Origin: Lycium barbarum
Taxonomy: Eukaryota; Streptophyta; Magnoliopsida; Solanales; Solanaceae
DNA: 64,000 nucleotides
NCBI RefSeq assembly: GCF_019175385.1
Contig: NC_083340.1
Span: forward strand, 13,714,336 to 13,778,335
Direction of reading: 5' to 3'
Shown here: piece after piece, positions 37,341-50,408 of the stretch
Layout of the letters: every line of letters starts with the position of its first letter
How positions within the stretch are numbered: the first letter of the stretch is position 1
The notes under the pieces: generated by a model
What the model saw: the letters and a program-made list of their open reading frames with translations, nothing else
Database searches by the model: none
What the model was told of the DNA's origin: nothing
Made by a program: the position numbers and the translations under genes

Positions 37341-37952
37341 ATGTCAAACCCTAGCCACTCCGTTCACCTCAACGAAGATGAATCCAGCGAACACAACACT
37401 AACCTCAACGCGGTACCACTCAATAACGCACCCGCCATCGATCCAGTCAACAATCAGCCCATCCAAAACCCGCATGCTGAAAATGCGGATAGGAATGGAG
37501 CACCCGGAGGAGAGGCGGAGGAAGTTAACTTACGCTTGATCTATAATTTGTTGCAGGAACACCATGCAGCAGCAACATGAGGCCATCGTCTGACTCCAAA
37601 GGGATCTCAGCGATGCGCTGGCACCAAAACCGGATAGGGTTTCTGAACAGGTTCGAAGAGAAATCGAGGTCGGTGACAATCAGGACAGGCCGATCAATGA
37701 GTCATCTGAGATGATAAGAATGCTCGAAGCTTTGACTAAACGGATAGACTCCGACGATAAAAAAGTGGATGACTACAATTCTCGGGTGGATCAAATTTCA
37801 GGAGCACCTCCGATTCTCACTAGTCAAGAAACAAAATACATCGTGAGAAGGCCTTTCCCCCCGAGCACGGCACCGAAGCTGATCCCGAAGAGGTTCAAAA
37901 TGCCAGATATACCTAAGTACGACGGAACTACCGACCTCCAAGAACACATTAC
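37341..37952 (+). pseudogene. gag fragment of the second Tat-type element
   Basis: ATG 37341 starts MSNPSHSVHLNEDESSEHN. The frame stops at 37578-37580. A matching part resumes in another frame and reads SRVDQISGAPPILTSQETK and PKLIPKRFKMPDIPKYDGTT, close to the gag at 10964-11506. It is cut at 37952 by the Sirevirus LTR, so everything after the first third of gag is missing. Confidence 0.8.
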
Positions 37953-39760
37953 TGAAAGTACAAGAAGGGGGGGGGGGGGGTGAATTGTAAGCCTATTAAA
38001 AAAATCTAGTCGACTACTGTTTGGTGTCAGTCGACTGATAGCGAGACAGCCTGCACAAAATTAACAGTCCTTCGATTTGCACAAGTATAAACCACAATAA
38101 ATAGTAAGGGTGCAGAATATAATATGAGAGCAATAAAATAAATGACACCAGGAATTTTTATACTGGTTCGGAACCAATGTGGTATCCTAATCCAGTCCCC
38201 TTGGGTTGCAAGGAGGTTATCTCTTTAAGCTCTTTGTAGTTTGAGTTGAGTACAACCTTTGTGGTTTTCCTCATTCACCACCAACGTTTACAAGGTTGGT
38301 TTTCACTCGCTCACCAACAACGAACAAGGTTTGGTTTTGACACGCTCACCAATAACGTACAAAGTTGTTTTTTCACTCGCTCACCAACAACGACTCTTTG
38401 GTTTTCACTCGCTCACCAAAGAAACGAACAATGACACAACCTCTCAATACAAAGCCTCACCAACTATACTATATCTCTCCTCTTTTTTTTGTTTACACAG
38501 TAAGTCACTCAGGATTACAATGCTTATGAAAAGTAGAGCAAAGAACTTAAGAAGGTTGAGACGAAAGTATAAGTGGTTGCGTATTGAACCAGTTCAATAC
38601 TTCTTCTTTAAATAGTGGCTCGTGTGCTCCAAGAAATCTGACCGTTGCTACTTCACTTGTCTTGATACGTTGAATGTCTATTTGAAGTAGTATCTTCAAT
38701 CTTTGATGAATCTTCTCTTCAATTGGTTGCACAAAATATTTGCTCCAAAGATTTTTGCTGACATTCCTTTCTTGGCCCAATTGTAATAAATATCATATTT
38801 GAACTCTTGGAATATTTCAAAGATATCTCCTTACCTTATCACTTCCCAATTTTCCAGTAGTGTTTGGAATTCTATGAGTGACGTGAGTAAGACCAAATTT
38901 TGGTCCTATAATAGCATGACCTTTTTTTTTTTGCTATTATAATATTTGAATCTTGGGTCATAAAAAAAGATTCTCTCTTCGTTTTATAATCTCAACTTGT
39001 ACGTGGACTTCATCATCTCATTTAGAGAAGATTTTGTCCCATTTTACTTCAGTATGATTTAAGGAATAATCCAACCACTGATTTATTTCCTTCCTTTCAT
39101 GACTCGGTACCACTTACATCCTCCTTGATCCTGTAACCTTAATTCTTTGCGGTAGATATTTCCTTGTATATATGATGAGCTATTTGCAATTCCAATTCTT
39201 CACTTGATTGATGAAATCTCGCTGAACTCTTTTTCTTTTGGCAAGTTTCTAGTTGTATTTATTTGAGCTCTTATTTAAGCAACCCAAGAGAATTTCAAGA
39301 TCCTCTTCATTTCACCTTGGATCTTGATTTATATTAATTTGAATGTAATCACATTCGTCTTCTAGCATTTGGACTTTGATCGCTCCGAACATGAACACTT
39401 TTGTGCACTTACGACTTTTGGCATATCTTGATACTCCATAGATTTGTGGACCTTCTTTAAGTAACAAGTTGATCTCGATCTTTTCCTTTTCTAGAATATT
39501 TTTCTTCCATAGAATCGTAGTAAATATTCTTTCCATAATTCTTGCACCTTGATTTGAGTAAGTATTTTTCTTCCACATCTTCTTCCGTAATTCCATCTCG
39601 TAATATCTTCTTTTCCTTATTTGATTAGATCTTCACCAGATCCCTCTTCATCAAATAAACCTATACCAAAACTAAATTTACCACAAGTAAATGTTCTTTT
39701 ATTAATAATTATATTGGTTTGTTATCATCAAAATTAATAGGTGAAATCTTGGACCTAACA
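37953..39760 (-). repeat. 3' LTR of the Sirevirus-type element
   Basis: On the minus strand it starts TGTTAGGTCC right after a GGGGGAG purine tract and ends CTTGTACTTTCA inside the second Tat-type gag. It is 1.8 kb long. Internal direct repeats of a ctcgctcaccaacaacg theme lie at about 38300-38420. TG...CA ends support the borders. Confidence 0.75.
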
Positions 39761-40030
39761 ATCTCCCCCTTTTTTATGATGGCAAACCATTGAGTACAAA
39801 ACTTTGAATTTTAATAAAAGACAGCATCAAAGATGATAAGAAGGATGTGAACTTCCCCGAATTAGTGAGCTCCCCCTGAATGTATGCTCCTTGATTCTTG
39901 AAGCACAAATTGAAGGAGTGGCTCCCCCTCACTTTATGCTTTATCGCTCTTCTTGTGCATTTCTTGTCTGAAAATACTAACAAAGCAAACGTTTTGTACA
40001 GGAAAACTTCTCCCCCTTTTGGCATCATCA
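39761..40030 (-). other. Multiple polypurine tracts (Sirevirus hallmark)
   Basis: On the minus strand four GGGGGAG tracts precede the 3' LTR, at about 39763-39775, 39869-39877, 39921-39929 and 40010-40018. The one nearest the LTR is AAAAAAGGGGGAGAT. Confidence 0.75.
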
Positions 40031-40269
40031 AAAGGGTGGAACATATAGCTGCACCTTAGCAATGATTTAGAAAAGAAAACTTACGGGATACTTAATTTTC
40101 CCAAAGTACTTTTGAGCATATATTTACAAATAATTGCAAATTCTCGAAGCTAGTTTACAATATGAACTAGTAAGCATTAAGAGTCATACAAACATTTAAA
40201 ATCACAATTATCAAATGTAGAATCTCAAGTAACCCAAAATTAATTTTGAAAAAAAATGTCTAAATCATT

Positions 40270-41110
40270 AATTCAATATCAAAGTCATTGCACAGTTATA
40301 ATGGGTTGACCAAAGACCAATTCAGAACAAGTGAGATATTTTGGTCTTACAAAAAATGTAACATCCATTTTTAGAAAATTTGTGATTGACTCAATCTTCA
40401 GAAAAAAAAATTCAATGTCTTGCAAACTCACAAATAATAAACAGATAGTAGTTAAGAGAATAATGAACCAATTTGTATCATGAAAGGATATAAAATTGTA
40501 CTTCATTGCCATATCAATTTCTTTCCTCAAAGTGAGAAAATATCTGCATCTTAATATGCAATGTCTTCAAGGCAAGCTTCCATATAATCTTTTATCAGCT
40601 AGATAAAGTTGTGAATCCTTGCTCTTCACTCTTCATGATATACATGATCAAAACATGATTTATGCTAGTCAACTTTGTCTCCTGCAAGGTTTGCATCTGA
40701 GGGTATCCCGCTAGATCAAAATTGTTAGTTCTTGGATACAAAAATCAAATTTTTGAGTGCCAACCAGAAATCTCAATAATCTTTTTATAAAAGAATAGGG
40801 TGGCTTAAACACGAAATCTGTTCTAATAATTATTGAATTACAATAGAGAGTTAATCATACCTTGGCACTTTCGATTTGTCTACTTACCGTTTTTCTTCTT
40901 TGCGAGAGAGATATGATGAGCTTACTAGAGTATTCATGTACAATGAATTTTTCATACAAAATCTCTTGAGTACTTCCTTTGAATACTTGGCTTCGCTGAA
41001 AAACTTCTCATCTAACTTTGCATTATTTGAAACTTGAAGAAGGATGTTAATTCTCTCTCGTAATCATCTCAAGTTCGAATACCTTGTAAATTTTTCTTGT
41101 TGTGAAATAT
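40270..41110 (-). pseudogene. Relic of copia RT/RNase H
   Basis: On the minus strand, fragments in shifting frames match the end of copia pol: EAKYSKEVLKRFCMKNS (about 40940-41020), SDANLAGDKVD (about 40670-40710), and a decayed RNase H end with IDMAMKYNFISF (about 40480-40530). No open frame of useful length remains. It is the pol of the Sirevirus-type element. Confidence 0.65.
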
Positions 41111-41750
41111 TGGGCTACAAGTTTACCCTTAGTTCTTACAACCTTACCATTTTCATGAGGTTCATCTAAATATCCATAATTGTAGATCATTTTCCTTGGC
41201 TATAAGTTCCCATACGTTATTTCCTCCATTTGCATTCAACTATCTTTGCATTGCTGGAATCTTTCATTTATTTCAATGCTTCATCTCTGGTTAAGCTTGT
41301 ACATACATATTCATATCAATCGATTGCTAGTTGTCCAGAGTACGCTTTTCATCTTCATGCTCAATTTCACTTCAACAAACATTAGTCTAAAGAGAATGTG
41401 CATAAAGATCTTTATAACTAATTGTTTAAAAACCATAAGAATTATCAGTAATAAAGATTACAGAATATGCCATGAATTTTACCACTTGGTCCTTACCATG
41501 ACGATAGACATTTGCAACCAAAAGGACGAGAATAATCAAGAAATGATTTTTCTTCCTTTTCATATCTCATATGAAGAGTTCGTTAAGATAGATCAAAATC
41601 ATAACTCATGTAACTTGTGAATACGTACCTCTCGCCTTCAAGATTTTGAATATGTCCATATGAGGAGGTTATGAAGGCCTTGAGTTATACACCATTCTTG
41701 GGCTTTGAATGAGGAGTTATTATTCTTACCAAGAGAGAGAATATCATACA
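41111..41750. other. Decayed internal sequence, no gene seen
   Basis: This is probably further copia interior. The open frame on the plus strand at 41246-41620 has no family features. Confidence 0.4.
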
Positions 41751-44700
41751 TGTTATGTCCCGTATTTTTATACATTGGGACAACCCGGAGTAACTATGAT
41801 AATTTAAGGCCAAGACCATTCCGGGAATTGAAGTCGGGATTTTTGACCTTTGATTTTTTTTTTTTGAGACATAAGTTATTCATGAATTTGTTGGTATGGA
41901 ACAATTAGGAAAATTTGGGACCAAAAGTGAAAAAAAAAATTGGAAGTTGAAAAAAAGTCATCCATTTTCCATGGTTGACCGTGTGAGTGGGATGAGGCCC
42001 CCACACAATTTTTTTGTGTCAACTTGTAATTGAAACAACACATTAATGTGGGCCAAGGGACCCTTGACCAAGTCTTGCACTACTTAAAAAGATGACCACT
42101 AGTGCATTCCATTCATTCTTAACACTTAGACAAAAAAAAAAAAAAAAAAAAAGCAAGGAGTTGGAGAGCAAGAAGCTCTCGGCCACACCCAAGAAAAATC
42201 AAGCCCCATTTCTAGTTCCTCCAAAATTATTTCCTTGATGTAAACCCCCTATTTTGAGGTCCCTAAGTAGCGTGGAGGTGTCGTTGGAGCGATCAACCCA
42301 TTATTTTTCATCTTTGGAAACCCTAGCCTATTGTGGAATTGAAGAGAAAAGGTAAGATTTGATTATGTTTTACGTGTTATGAAGGTTGTATGCATCTTGT
42401 AGTATGTTAAAATGGAGGAAAATCATGAAATAGGGAATGATGGAAGTAAGTTGTGTGTGTGGGGTTTGAGCCGTGTAAGTATGTGTGTGCTGTGTTGTGT
42501 TGTGTTGGAAACTATGAATTAATGCCTAGTTAGTATATTATGATCATTGTAGGGTGAAGGAATGATTGAGAATTATCCATATGTGTATGTTGGTGTGCTA
42601 GCCGAAAATGGGTCGCCTTATATGGCAATGAATGAATTAATGTCGCTTAATGTTTTAGTCGTCGTCATTATGAATTCGATGTTGGAAATGAATGCTTAAT
42701 GACTCAAATTGATGTTGTAATTGATGCGGCCTGATTTGGAGGTTATAGTATATTTAATGTAATTTGTATGTTTATGAGAATAGCATTGTTAGAATGTGAA
42801 TTGCGGATGCAAATTATGATTTGATAATGAGGAGTGGGTTAAGGTGAGGTTCTCGGGTTAGGAGCTGTTCTCGGCTAATGTGGAAAAATTTTGGATTGTT
42901 GGAAATGTTGTATGAATTGCTTAGAATGTCTTTAAGTATTGTTGGTATGGATTCGGGTTAGTATTTAAATATATAAGCATCGATGTTGGCTTGAAGGTAA
43001 GTCGTCGAGTTGAATTTATGAAAGTTGTTGAATGATGTAAAAGAGAGTTACTATTATTATTTTGCCTTTCGAATTGGTTATCAATGTTACTAGGTTGGTT
43101 ATTGTGGTTGTTGTTGTTGATTTTGAGCGAGATAATTCTCGGGATGGTCTATTTACAGGGGAAGTGCTGCCGAATTTTCTGTAGAATTTAATGATTAGTT
43201 GGAAAGAATGGCTTAAGTGCCTTAACTAATGTTTGGTATTCGTTGGCATATTGTAGACCTTGGGGAGCCCGAGGCATAGATTTGGAGTAGTTTTAGATTG
43301 GCTAGCTTGGAAGTGCGTTCGAGATATGTAAGGCAACTTCCTTTCTTTTTGGCATGCCTTAGTTTTTCATAGGCTAAATTAGAGCCTTAAGGAAATTTCA
43401 AATCCGACATCCGAGCATGTTATGATCCGTATGTGTTCTTTGGCATTCTTAGGCATGATTTGATGGAATATGGGTCTTTATGTATTCGAAATAATTGTTC
43501 TCCGAACTTTGCACCAAAAGGGTTTCACTTTAAAGAATTCGTAAATCTTGAATGTCATATCTTTCGTATAAATGCTCGGATTGCTCCAACATTTTTATAA
43601 AAGTTTGCATTATGTATAATGAGTATGTTTCCATAAGCGGGCCCGACTTGGGTAAATTTCCGTCTGTGGGTCCCGTGACTTCCCTTTATGTAATTCGGGA
43701 ACTTTTGGAAGGATTAGTATAACTATTATTTCAATTTTCAAATATGACCATTTTGTTTATGTTTGAAGTTATGAAAAACACAAAAAAAAAAAAAAATTAT
43801 GCATATGACTACACACGACTCTATTCGTGCATTCTGTTATTCCTTTCGCCGAGTCCCGGGCCGGTTCTATTATCGTGCGCATTTTGATATACTCCGGAGT
43901 TATGCTGTGTTTATGGTTCACCGAGCTACTCGCAAAAGAGGGTCGGGTTCCATCTATATTTGGTGTTATGCTGTGTATGGCGTTATGTTGTGATGTGATA
44001 TGTGACGGGGATACGGAGATTTGAAATCTTTCTGGTGTTATGCTGTGTTATGGCGCCATCGACAGGCGGGCGACCATATTCTTCTATACCCTATGCATGA
44101 CTTACATATTTGAAACTAAATAATTTGATAAGATTGGGTTTGTACTTATGTTTGATACTCCCATTGCGTTATGTCTCAGATTTGATTTCTGTACATTCTG
44201 TTTTGCATACTCAGTACATATTTCGTACTGACCCCCTTTCTTCTGGGGCTGCATTTCATGCCCGCAGGTACAGACGCACAGTTTGGTGATCCCCCAGTGT
44301 AGGATACCCCTTTTGCTGTTGGAGTGCTCTCCTCCCTTCAGAGCACATCTTTTGGTATACACTTTTATTCGCTATGTTTGTATATATATTTGTTCATGGG
44401 TACGGCGGGGCCCTGTCCCGCCATATGATTCGTTTGGTCTGTTTAGAGGTCTGTCAACTTATTTGTGGGTGCGTGTGCCTACCTCTGTACGGTTTTGTCC
44501 ATATGATCTCTTTCGTTCTGGCAGCCTTGTCGGCTCATACATGTATATGTTTTTCTGTTGGCCTTGTGTGACCTTTGTGGTATTTGCTGTGTACAGGGTT
44601 ATTTTGGATAGTCCGAAAAACAAAGGAAACTCTGCCGAAATTTTTTTCTGAAAATCTTATAAATTTGAAACACCGCCTTATCGGCCTTGCCGGCTTTTCG

Positions 44701-44872
44701 ATATAAGTATATGTATATGTTTGCGCTGAAATGTGTCCGATACAGTTTGACATAGTTTGAGACGGCATATAGTGTTTATGGTCGTATATGCTATTTGGAT
44801 GTGATCAGATTTGGATAGGTATGTCAGGGTGCCCAAGTAGGGCGCCAGTCACGGCCTACGGGGTTGGGTCGT
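41751..44872 (+). repeat. 5' LTR of the Tekay-like element, most of it
   Basis: This is the LTR up to the Athila target site; its last four bases (GACA) are at 59273-59276, giving about 3.1 kb. An A-run (about 42132-42150) follows a possible transcription start near the sequence cattcattcttaacac. No protein gene is seen in it. Confidence 0.72.
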
Positions 44873-46406
44873 TGATACGCTCAAATTACACCTATTAATG
44901 GCGTAAAGCGGACGTTGTCAAATATAGTAACCCAACAAGGTTGGGGTCGAATCCCACAGGGAATATGGAGAGAAAAGAGTACTAATCGTATGCGATACCA
45001 ATCTTTAAATGCTTTAATCCTATTCCGGATAGTTTGAATTGATTGTTGAATAATGTAATTGAATACTTTGACTTAGAATGTAATTAATATGAGAGAGAGG
45101 CTAAGGTTGTGTTTCCCAATTTGATTAGATATTATGCTTCGGATTTCAATGTGATATACTTCTAATGGTTGTTCTAAGAATATGCACTTGATCTCTTAAA
45201 GACTTCTTAATGTTTCCCAACAGTTAAGCAGTATTTCCTCTTTATGATTCTTCCGAATATAAAAGAGTTACAATCGAAGAGCGACCAATAATGCCAATTT
45301 AGACTTATTCTTATTCCTAAGTTAGTCTATTAAACGAGGGTTAACGCCTCGAGTCATTGTTATTCAATCTTACCAATATTGACTCTCTTTCCCAAGAAAA
45401 GTCAATATAATGGTTTCGGCTAATGCTTGCAATCATTACCCAACGTTACAACACAAAGATAGAATAAATAACAACAACCATTATGCATATATCAATAATA
45501 GAAACCCATTCACATAATACCCATCATGGGATTCACAACCTTAGAATTGAAATTAGCTACTCATAATGTTTCTTGGCAGAAAAAGCTTAAAGATTAACAT
45601 AATACACTTACAATACTAATACAAGATGGAATGAGAGTGAAGTTGTTGCTTTAAATGCTCCAATCACTTCAAGATTAAAAATCTAGGGTTTATGCCTCTA
45701 AAATAAAATCTGAATTGTGAATTAAAACCCTACATTATGTATTTATAGAGCCAAAAATCGCGCCAAGTTTCTGGACAAAAATGCCCTTACGCCGCATTGT
45801 TACGGACCGTAACTCAGGTTACGGTCCGTCCTACATTTCGTCATTTGACCACTTCGACGTTACGGCCACCATGCGACGGACCGTACCCTGTGTTACGGTC
45901 CGTCCTTCTGAAGCGTAAGTGGTGACAATTACTTGGCAACTCTCTGGAATTTTGGATGATGTTACGGTGAAGGGTTACGGACCGTAACATGAGTTACGGA
46001 CCGTAACACTAAACCGTAACACTGAAGATTTTATTGAAACTCTCTGGAAATTTAGCTCATGTTACGGTGACATGTTACGGACCGTAACATGAGTTACGGA
46101 CCGTAACACTTCACCGTAACACTGATGGTTTCAATGAAACTTTCTAGAAATTCAGGCCTTGTTACGGTTCAAAGGTACGAACCGTAACATGAGTTACGGA
46201 CACCGTTACGGTCCGTAACATGAGTTACGGACCGTCGCTTAGCTCAAATTTGTCCGTTTTTCCAGCATTACTTCTCATTTCCGATCCTTAGTTAATCAAC
46301 CCTATAAAACACAAAAATAACATAAGAAACAATATAAAAACACTTAAAATCAAGCAATATTTCTAGTTACAAAGGCATAAAATGTGCCAAAATTCACGGC
46401 ACATCA
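44873..46406 (-). repeat. 3' LTR of the Athila element
   Basis: It pairs with 57734-59267 with no indels seen. Its palindrome cluster lies at 45790-46240 and its TATA box at 45740-45748. Confidence 0.95.
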
Positions 46407-46423
46407 ACACCCCCAACTTAAGC
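46407..46423 (-). other. Polypurine tract (Athila)
   Basis: The minus strand reads GCTTAAGTTGGGGGTGT directly before the 3' LTR. Confidence 0.82.
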
Positions 46424-47060
46424 TTTTGCTTGTCCTCAAGCAACTACAACAATACTCACTACTAACACACGACATCATAGCAAAATAAGAATGACTACGG
46501 TGGTTTTGGCATGTGTTCCTAGCACGGACTCTTCAATTCAAGAAAAATATTTAGGCTCTTATCCATCTCCTATTTGTGACACAAGATGCACATTTCGGAA
46601 AAATGTCAATTCACTATGCAACCTCAATTAATGACATAATCATAGTACGGGGGCCTCTATGCACATGAATTTCAACTTCCGGAAAGCCAGTTACTTTGAA
46701 ACCTACAATCCTTATGCCCTCACATAGAGCAAAGAATGTCCCAACACACATTTACGACATAAATGGGACAGAAGACTAAAGAGACAAAAGAACACTCACA
46801 CTCACAAAGAAATTTGCATACCATGCGTGCACATACCATAGGCTTGCCTTTATTTTCCATGCATTCAACTTTGAACAATTTGATCGTGATCACATTAGGA
46901 CTTTTTGGGCTTGTAACATTGGCTTAGGGACGGGTAGGATGGATATTTGGGTATCGGTGACTCACTCTCCTCGACACTTCTTTTTGACTTCATTCACCAT
47001 TCTTCCTATCATTTCCGACCCTCCATTTTTAGCGTGGATTTATTTAGAACTTTGAACAAT
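46424..47060. other. Athila 3' non-coding region
   Basis: No gene is seen between the polypurine tract and the microsatellite. Confidence 0.5.
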
Positions 47061-47088
47061 TTTTTTTTTATATATATATATATATATC
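47061..47088. repeat. (TA)n microsatellite
   Basis: A T-run and about 9 TA repeats lie between AGCGTGGAT (47028) and ATCCACGCT (47085), so the whole could fold as a hairpin. Confidence 0.75.
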
Positions 47089-47151
47089 CACGCTGAATTA
47101 TGTCCCTTTATATTCGTGATTACCCCCAACAGGCCTTTGACCTCATTTTCC

Positions 47152-47340
47152 TCATCTTTGACTTATCGCCCCCAACTTAGGCTTTTAGCCTCATTTTCCG
47201 CATTTTTGACTTGTCACCCCCAACTTAGGCTTTTAGCCTCATTTTCCGCATTTTTGACTTGTCACCCCCAACTTAGGCTTTTAGCCTCATTTTCCGCATT
47301 TTTGACTTGTCACCCCCAACTTAGGCTTTTAGCCTCATTT
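47152..47340 (-). repeat. 48-bp tandem array of polypurine-tract-like units
   Basis: Four units have a period of 48 bp (CCCCCAACTTAGG at about 47169, 47217, 47265 and 47313). Each contains, on the minus strand, CCTAAGTTGGGGG(TG/CG), the core of the polypurine tract at 46407. The long plus-strand open frame here (47116-47490, HPQLRLLASFSAFLTC repeats) is a by-product. Confidence 0.88.
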
Positions 47341-48091
47341 GTCAATCTTCCGTGTCAAGGAGGGACTTGGTGCCAAATGGGTTTATTCGAAGAAAAAGTC
47401 TATAGGCTCAAAAATGGGAGACTAGGGATCATTTTCTGTACGGGTCAGGCTCATTTAAGATACTTTGGGGTTAATACAAAGAAAGCCTAAGATCACTTCA
47501 CAATCTAATTCTCCTTAGAATTCACGCACGACCAACCGGGCAAGTTCTAGATTGCAGGCATCATATGCAAATAGAAGCTAAAAACTCACAACACAATGGC
47601 ATAAGGATTGTTTAAATACTCCGACTTCATTTCCGTTTGAAGATTTCACATACATAAACACCCTTTCTTTGCAATGTCATTAAAAGAACCATACATGTCA
47701 ATATCAACAACTCAGTTTTGATGTACATCACAAATTATTTTTCGGAGGGATATCATTGAACTTGTAAAAACCATTTTTATCTATGCTAGAAACACAGACC
47801 ACCACCACTTAAGTCAGCATTACTTTACTTCTATATTAAACATTCTAAACATGCTAGGTTCAACATACACACAGCATTCTTCGGGAATAGAAACACATAG
47901 CAAAGAACAACCGAAGAACGTCCTAACACATACTTGTTAATAAAAACAATACCAACAAAACAAAACAATAACAATTGTCTTAAACACATGCTTACTATCA
48001 CAATTTTGATAAGATATTTACCAAAACAAAACAATAAAAACAATATCCAGTATACTAAAACAGCAATCCCAACAACCAATCAGCAAATACC
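47341..48091. other. Athila non-coding region between the array and ORF3
   Basis: AT-rich, no coding signal. A direct repeat of aaaacaaaacaataa(a/c)aa lies at about 47957-47974 and 48023-48041. Confidence 0.45.
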
Positions 48092-48105
48092 ACACCCCCA
48101 ACTTA
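48092..48105 (-). other. Polypurine-tract-like motif after ORF3
   Basis: On the minus strand TAAGTTGGGGGTGT repeats the true polypurine tract motif just after the ORF3 stop codon. Confidence 0.6.
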
Positions 48106-48174
48106 AAAGCATGCATTGCCCTCAAAGCATCAATATAACGCAGTAAAAAAATTGGAGGGCCTCCCTGGAGCGCA

Positions 48175-50406
48175 CTAGGCACTCGGATCTGTCGCAGCAT
48201 CATGGGGTGGAGCAGTGGATGGGGGAGAAATACGGTGAGCCGGCTCTGTAGGCTGAGTTGAGCTAGAAGTAGCTCCTGCGGTGTCGGAACTTAACCGGGA
48301 CTCCTGGCAGATTCTTTTCAAAGTACGCCGCTCCTCTTCCTCATTCTGTGGGCGTAACTCAGCATATGGATCAAGACTTTGGAGAATGGGCTCGAGATTT
48401 GGCGAGGCTCTGCTTCGCTTCCCTTTGTCCAAAGAGGGGATATCCTCCTCCAACTCCTCGTCGTGCTGTTCCTCAACCGTGTCATCGTTGTCATCATCCC
48501 CTAGTAAGCTCTGAATCGGCTGGTATAGGGTCTGTACCAACTCCGTGTGTACTTTAGGAAGTTGGTCTGTCGCCACAGCCACTTCCTGGGCCTTCAATTT
48601 CTGCACATCATCCTTGACAGACCGCAACTCACTCCGAATAGCGCCCAATTCCATAGTAGGGTGTGTCCTAGTCAGCTCAGTTATCCTGCGCTCAATACCA
48701 TCTATCCGGGAGTGGATTTGTAATGATTGTAGGTGGTCCGCAGCCATCTGTTCTTTTATCTGTTCTTTTATCGGTCGCAGCGCTGCATCAATAGCCCTTT
48801 TTGTGTATAATTTTAGCTCAGTCATGATCTGCTTGACCTGCCTATCTGTGCGATCCGCTTGTAAGACCACCGCCCCAAAATTGTCCCGGTTGAACATCAT
48901 TTTTCTCGCAAGCTTGGGTGGGACTCCTGGTGTTGCCTGCGGTGGTGCTGGGCTTGCTCCAGTGGAAGAGGTAGGACCACCCAAAGTAGGTGCGGCTGGA
49001 GGTGGCATAGGCTGTGTAGCATGATCAGCCGGTGGAGCCTCAGAATCTGTGTGCTGATCCGCAGCAGCTCCCTCTTCACCCATGATAGCCAAGGGTATAA
49101 CATCTGATCCCGTAGGCCCCTCCGGCACCTCAGAAACCGATGCAGAGGGCAACGAACCCTGGCTGAACACCTCATCTTTCCCTTTTGTGATGTCATAAAT
49201 ATGGCTGGCAATCACACTGTGATCGATATGGGGTAGGGGTTCTGGTTCTGCACGCAAGCATAGTAGCGTAAGCAGGCATGGATGAATGAGGGAAGTGGCC
49301 GGCTGGGTGGCTCTCTCTCGGAGGTCTTCGGCTATCAGTCGCCCGAAGTTGATCTTATATCGCGACATTATGGAAGCCACAAGAACAGCCCTGTCTGGAG
49401 TCAAATAATTATCTGATTGGGTAGGACGGATTCGGAACAGAACAATTTGCCACCAAAACTTTGCCTCTGGCGTTAGGGTGTTTTTCCAAATCCGCGTGGT
49501 GGCTGTCAACTTTGGCACTATGGCCCATTCAGGATCTGTTGTCCGTGCAATAACAGAAGCTACCCATTTTCGGACGGGGATTGTATCCTTCTGTTCAATT
49601 TTGTAGGCAAACTCCCCTTCTTCCGCTGCTGTAGGCTCTATAGAATCTTCCCCGAATAGTGTTTTATTTATAGCCGATGGAGAGACATCTATCTTCTTTG
49701 TCCGGAATACAACCTCATTCATTGCCGGTACTTAAGTTGCTCGCTGCCCTTTCTTCACTACTTTGAATACAGCTGCCCCATATGAAGCGTAGAATTCCCT
49801 AACAAAAACCGATATGTAGGACCCAACGGGGTTTTTCAAAAACTCCAACTTGTGGAATCGGATAGTATCACTAATGCCGGGATATCCTTCGATTCCATCG
49901 AAGATGACATTCCGTTCCTCGAAAATACTCCGCCTTGGGTCCATTCCCTCACCTTTTACCTGCTCACACCCCTTGTTATACAAATCTTCAGATCCCTCCA
50001 CATTAAACCGGAGGATCTTCTCAGTCATAGTTTGCAGCCGAATGTCAAGTTTCCTTCTTTCCTGTTGGCGCTCTTTTTCGCGCTCCTCCGCAGTAGACTG
50101 TCTAATGGGTGGTTGAGGTCGGTGTGTTGGTGTGATAGCCCGCTGGGGTTCACTTTGGCTCGACGAACTCGACGAGCTCGACTCTCTTAACTCCTCAGTC
50201 GAGGAGGAACTTTCTGATTGTGGGTCTGGTTGGCTGGGTGCAACTGGTGGGGGTGGCTTGCTGGGTGCGACCGGCTTCTTTTTAGGCCTGGCGTCCTTGA
50301 TCAGATCATCGTCGCGCAGCCGTGAGGTTACCTTGCATGCAGCACGACCTTTTCCTTTTTGCGCGACCTTAGGTGAAGCCTTCTTTGATTGTCGTGGTTT
50401 ACCCAT
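48175..50406 (-). pseudogene. Athila ORF3 (env-position 'putative plant transposon protein'), split by one stop
   Basis: ATG 50406 starts MGKPRQSKKASPKVAQKGKG, a basic, nuclear-signal-like end followed by a Pro/Ser-rich stretch. A folded region spans the break: RNVIFDGIEGYPGISDTIRF, then after TAA (49732-49734) VFRTKKIDVSPSAINKTLFG, KFWWQIVLFRIRPTQSDNYL, VASIMSRYKINFGRLIAEDL. This matches the 'putative plant transposon protein' family common in plant genomes. After a Pro/Ala/Thr-rich linker comes a coiled coil (VKQIMTELKLYTKRAIDAAL...AIRSELRSVKDDVQKLKAQE) and an acidic tail (DDDNDDTVEEQHDEELEED). Both halves are in one frame, so one base change restores or removes the stop. I see no signal peptide or membrane segment, so it is not a retroviral envelope. 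Function unknown. Confidence 0.75.
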
Positions 50407-50408
50407 AC

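Larger units (their letters stand above)
37953..41750 (-). mobile_element. Sirevirus-type copia element, 5' part lost
   Basis: The 3' LTR (37953-39760) is followed to the right by repeated polypurine tracts and a decayed RT/RNase H. No second LTR or flanking duplication (ATTAC at 37948-37952 on the left) is found before the Tekay-like element begins at 41751, so the 5' half is missing or lies beyond that insertion. Multiple polypurine tracts before the 3' LTR are a known hallmark of Sireviruses. Confidence 0.7.

Noticed and set aside
42460..42515. TGTGT-rich stretch as a regulatory microsatellite
   Set aside because: It is short, irregular and inside an LTR; nothing supports a function.
45790..46240. 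Palindromes as CRISPR-like or integron-like repeats
   Set aside because: They sit inside a retrotransposon LTR and are not regularly spaced.
47116..47490. Plus-strand open frame with a repeated peptide
   Set aside because: The repetition comes from the 48-bp non-coding array, whose length is a multiple of three.
48897..49211. Second open frame overlapping ORF3
   Set aside because: It is opposite in frame to a Pro/Ala-rich linker and has no family features.
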